Source of the DNA: a virus
Virus record (IMG/VR): IMGVR_UViG_3300044510_000143
Location: 1 to 25,462 of that record
Reading direction: 5' to 3' (one strand)
DNA: 25,462 nucleotides
The translations under genes were made by a program, and so were the position numbers. The notes beneath the pieces are model-generated. The model was not told the DNA's origin and made no database searches. It saw only the letters and a list, made by a program, of their open reading frames with translations. Of this stretch, positions 23,412 to 25,462 are shown piece by piece (the first letter of the stretch is position 1; each line of letters starts with the position of its first letter).

Positions 23412-23440
23412 AGTATATTACTAAAATCTTAAAAAGTCAA
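23412..23440 (-). promoter_or_regulatory. Sigma70-type promoter of the polymerase operon, predicted leaderless
   Basis: On the minus strand: TTGACT (23440-23435), a spacer of exactly 17 bases, and TATACT (23417-23412), each box one mismatch from consensus. Only 6 bases (TTCATT) separate the -10 box from the ATG at 23405, so the transcript should start at about the A of the ATG. No Shine-Dalgarno sequence is present. Confidence 0.7.
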
Positions 23441-24414
23441 AAATCGAATGGGTCTGATTCTGGACTTTTTGTCTCAGTAAAATTAGAAAATCTTGGGCAA
23501 CCTTTATATTTTGCAACTTCTGAAATCTCGCCTTCTTTCACTTCTAGATTATTTTCGAGTGAAGACTTTATTACTTTGCCATCTTTGTCTTTGACGACAT
23601 AATAATCAAAGGGTTTTTTAAGGGGACAAACCCAAGTTTTTCCGGCCTCACATAGCCATTTATTTTTATCCGTATCAAAAGCGTAATTCAGAGTAGCCTT
23701 GTCTTCATCGAATTCATCTACTCTTTTATTTAAGTATTCGAGATAGAGCTCAAACCCATTTATTTGGTCTTGTGAAAATGAAAGAGATTGCTTGGGCTGC
23801 TTTGGAAATCTCAAGAAAAGAAAGTCAACACTAATATCTTTAGCTTTGGGCCATAAAGTCCTGCCAGCCAAGGTATACATCATGCCCTGAGTATTTGATA
23901 GTAATTCTTCTCCTTTGAATTTTGATTTACTAGATTTATAATCGACTATCTTTATGGAATTGCCTTTATTATAAGATACATATTTATCAATGAATCCCTT
24001 TATTCTATATTTAGGATTTTCATTAACGATTTCGAATTCTGTTTCTGGATTCCCCACTTTTCCGCCCTCTCCAAAAAAGTCGTTATTAATGCCGACCCAA
24101 ATCATATCCTTAATCATCTCGTAATTTTCTTCGTTATCGATTTCCTCCTTCCTGAGATGCTTTTTAATGAGTCTGACTAGGGCGGGAACACTTTCCACGC
24201 CGCCCCGCTTCATCATCACGTCGAAATGTCTTTTATGTCTTTTATTGAGCAGAAGTTCAAAAACCAAATGGCAAATCGTGCCCCTTTTAGCTCCGCTGTT
24301 TGACTTATCGGGTATACCCAAATGATAACGCGCCCAATAAAGCCAACTGCAAGTTTCTAAGAGTTTTATTCTAGAAGCCGAAAGGTATTTACTTACTTTA
24401 GGTTGCTTTTCCAT
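23437..24414 (-). CDS. RecB/Cas4-like PD-(D/E)XK nuclease
   Basis: The 325-residue protein shows the motifs of the RecB-type nuclease group: YLSASRIKLLETCSWLYWARY (residues 10-30), KRGTICHLVFELLL (43-56, with His49), then the core YRIKGFIDKYV (136-146, Asp143) and SIKIVDYKSSK (153-163, Asp158 and Lys160), and QGMMYTLA (176-183), which corresponds to the Q...Y motif. Cys22, Cys255, Cys263 and Cys306 are placed much as in nucleases whose ends are tied by an iron-sulfur cluster, but this is inference. The tail ends in an acidic, aromatic tip, SPESDPFDF. The start at 24414 has AGGAGG 10 bases upstream and overlaps the primase-like gene by 22 bases. It probably processes DNA ends for replication or recombination. 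Confidence 0.8.
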   Translation of the reverse strand: MEKQPKVSKYLSASRIKLLETCSWLYWARYHLGIPDKSNSGAKRGTICHLVFELLLNKRHKRHFDVMMKRGGVESVPALVRLIKKHLRKEEIDNEENYEMIKDMIWVGINNDFFGEGGKVGNPETEFEIVNENPKYRIKGFIDKYVSYNKGNSIKIVDYKSSKSKFKGEELLSNTQGMMYTLAGRTLWPKAKDISVDFLFLRFPKQPKQSLSFSQDQINGFELYLEYLNKRVDEFDEDKATLNYAFDTDKNKWLCEAGKTWVCPLKKPFDYYVVKDKDGKVIKSSLENNLEVKEGEISEVAKYKGCPRFSNFTETKSPESDPFDF

Positions 24415-25304
24415 TCTAAAATTTCCTCCTTAGACATCTCACCAAAATCTTTTTTGATTGGCAGGCTTACTAAAACCTGTTTGGCGTCAAAATATTTAAG
24501 AAGTTTTTTCTCTGCTTTGTCCGCCGCCATATTACCAGCGCTATTTTTATCTGTATCGTTATTAAATGAAATATAAATTTTGCTTAGATCAAATCTTAAA
24601 AACAAATTTATTAATGCGACACTAATATCTAATCCAAAGCTTACAACAACATTCTTAATGCCCGTGTCCCAAAGAGAAAGCATGTCTCCAATACTTTCTA
24701 CAATGATTACTTCTTTGGAGCTCTTTATTTCTTTACCATTATTAGCTAATGGATATTTCCATTGAGATTTATCTCCAATCAATTTCCACTTGGGGCGAAT
24801 GGAGTCTTTTGAGCTAATTAAATCTCTTCCGGCGAACCCTATGAGTTCTTTTTCATAATTAAAAATGGGGAAAACGTATCTATCTTTCATCCTGCCGTCT
24901 TTAACTACCCCCCCCTGAAATATTTGCATCGTCTCCTCTGATACTCCTCTATTTATCCAATAAGAATGATCTGGGAAGACCTTGGCGAGCGAATCTTTCG
25001 AGAAGGTTCGTTGCGCTTTTATTTCGGGTTTACTGATATTTTGAATTGCGGCGCGACTGTATTTATTAGAAACCCACTCTTTGGCTTCTTCAATTGTTTT
25101 TAAATTCAAAGACAATTTAATTAAATCTTCAAAAGAGCCACTAATATTTCTGGCGAAATCGACAAAATACCCAGTGTCCTTTTTAATACTTAAGGCCGAG
25201 TTGTTATCTGAATCCCTATAGATTGGTCTTGTTCTAAATTCTTTGGAGTTTTCGATTATATTTGTATATCCCAAATCAAAAAGTATTTCTTTAATATTGT
25301 TCAT
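24393..25304 (-). CDS. DnaG-like primase with TOPRIM domain and cysteine-free zinc-finger remnant
   Basis: The 303-residue protein has the DnaG order. Residues about 1-80 resemble a CHC2 zinc-binding domain (FRTRPIYRDSDNNSALSI, GYFVDFARNISGSFEDLIKL, IEEAKEWV), but all zinc ligands are absent, and the whole protein has no cysteine. Residues about 95-190 are the primase core (YWINRGVSEETMQIFQ, DRYVFPIFN, GFAGRDL). Residues about 197-290 are a TOPRIM domain with Glu203 (IIVESIGDMLSLW), Asp250 and Asp252 (FNNDTDKNSAGNMAADKA) and KDFGEM. It would make RNA primers for the phage polymerase. The helicase-binding domain of DnaG is missing, as in shorter phage primases. Its ATG overlaps the upstream stop as ATGA. 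Confidence 0.82.
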   Translation of the reverse strand: MNNIKEILFDLGYTNIIENSKEFRTRPIYRDSDNNSALSIKKDTGYFVDFARNISGSFEDLIKLSLNLKTIEEAKEWVSNKYSRAAIQNISKPEIKAQRTFSKDSLAKVFPDHSYWINRGVSEETMQIFQGGVVKDGRMKDRYVFPIFNYEKELIGFAGRDLISSKDSIRPKWKLIGDKSQWKYPLANNGKEIKSSKEVIIVESIGDMLSLWDTGIKNVVVSFGLDISVALINLFLRFDLSKIYISFNNDTDKNSAGNMAADKAEKKLLKYFDAKQVLVSLPIKKDFGEMSKEEILEWKSNLK

Positions 25305-25462
25305 AATTCGAGATTACTGTCCTTGCCTTCTTCGTCTTGGATTTCGTAGGTTTCCTTGGCTCTTTCCACCACATGTCTTAAAGAGCCCTTTTCTTCTACG
25401 TTGAAATTAGTAACATCAAAATTAAGGTAGTTCATCATGTATTTATGAGAACCATCTGGGAG
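25301..25462 (-). CDS. C-terminal end of an unidentified upstream gene (partial)
   Basis: An open frame enters from the right edge and ends in a TGA that overlaps the ATG of the primase-like gene (ATGA). The last 53 residues are visible. They are charged (KGSLRHVVERAKETYEIQDE, ending DSNLEL) and have no motif that I recognise. By position it is the gene before the primase in the replication operon. A replicative helicase would be one guess, but nothing in this fragment shows it. Confidence 0.65.
   Translation of the reverse strand, partial: LPDGSHKYMMNYLNFDVTNFNVEEKGSLRHVVERAKETYEIQDEEGKDSNLEL

Overview
This window looks like part of the genome of a large, AT-rich tailed bacteriophage with a lambda-like (siphovirus-type) tail tip and its own DnaE-type replication machinery. 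The evidence is a tape-measure C-terminus, recognisable homologues of lambda tail-tip proteins M, L, K, I and J in the lambda order, and a replication block holding a primase, a nuclease, DNA polymerase III alpha and a proofreading exonuclease. The genes are packed wall to wall with ATGA overlaps or gaps of a few bases. I see no rRNA, tRNA, CRISPR array or insertion sequence. No gene-free stretch exceeds about 85 bases. The host cannot be read from the sequence.

Layout. 1-1088 (+): C-terminal part of the tape measure. 1089-9093 (-): inverted tail-tip operon, read M, L, K, I, J, then a small tail accessory protein. 9094-9177: divergent control region with nested inverted repeats. 9178-14328 (+): five overlapping genes made almost entirely of IPT/TIG Ig-like domains, two of which share a C-terminal domain. 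14329-25462 (-): replication, recombination and glycosylation block. In transcription order this reads: tail end of an unidentified gene, primase-like TOPRIM protein, RecB/Cas4-like nuclease, PHP domain of Pol III alpha, DnaQ-like 3'-5' exonuclease, small basic protein, Pol III alpha catalytic core ending in an N-terminal half-intein, Pol III alpha C-terminal part starting with the matching C-terminal half-intein, SSB-like protein, GT4/DUF4214/GT9-N glycosyltransferase, GT9-C protein, and a Rad52-like annealing-protein candidate.

The most notable system is the replicative polymerase, delivered as three polypeptides. The PHP domain is a separate gene, followed by the exonuclease gene. The catalytic chain is cut at the conserved FNK|SHS motif by a split intein. 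The two intein halves are in the same frame, only 27 bases apart, separated by two stop codons and without a homing endonuclease. Trans-splicing would give an 849-residue chain which, with the 255-residue PHP protein, adds up to a normal DnaE of about 1,100 residues.

Two good sigma70-type promoters (TTGACT, 17-base spacer, TATACT or CATAAT) lie so close to the ATG of the PHP gene and of the Rad52-like gene that the transcripts should be leaderless or nearly so. The tail genes instead start from Shine-Dalgarno sites. A GT9 glycosyltransferase is also split over two overlapping frames and could be joined by a +1 shift.
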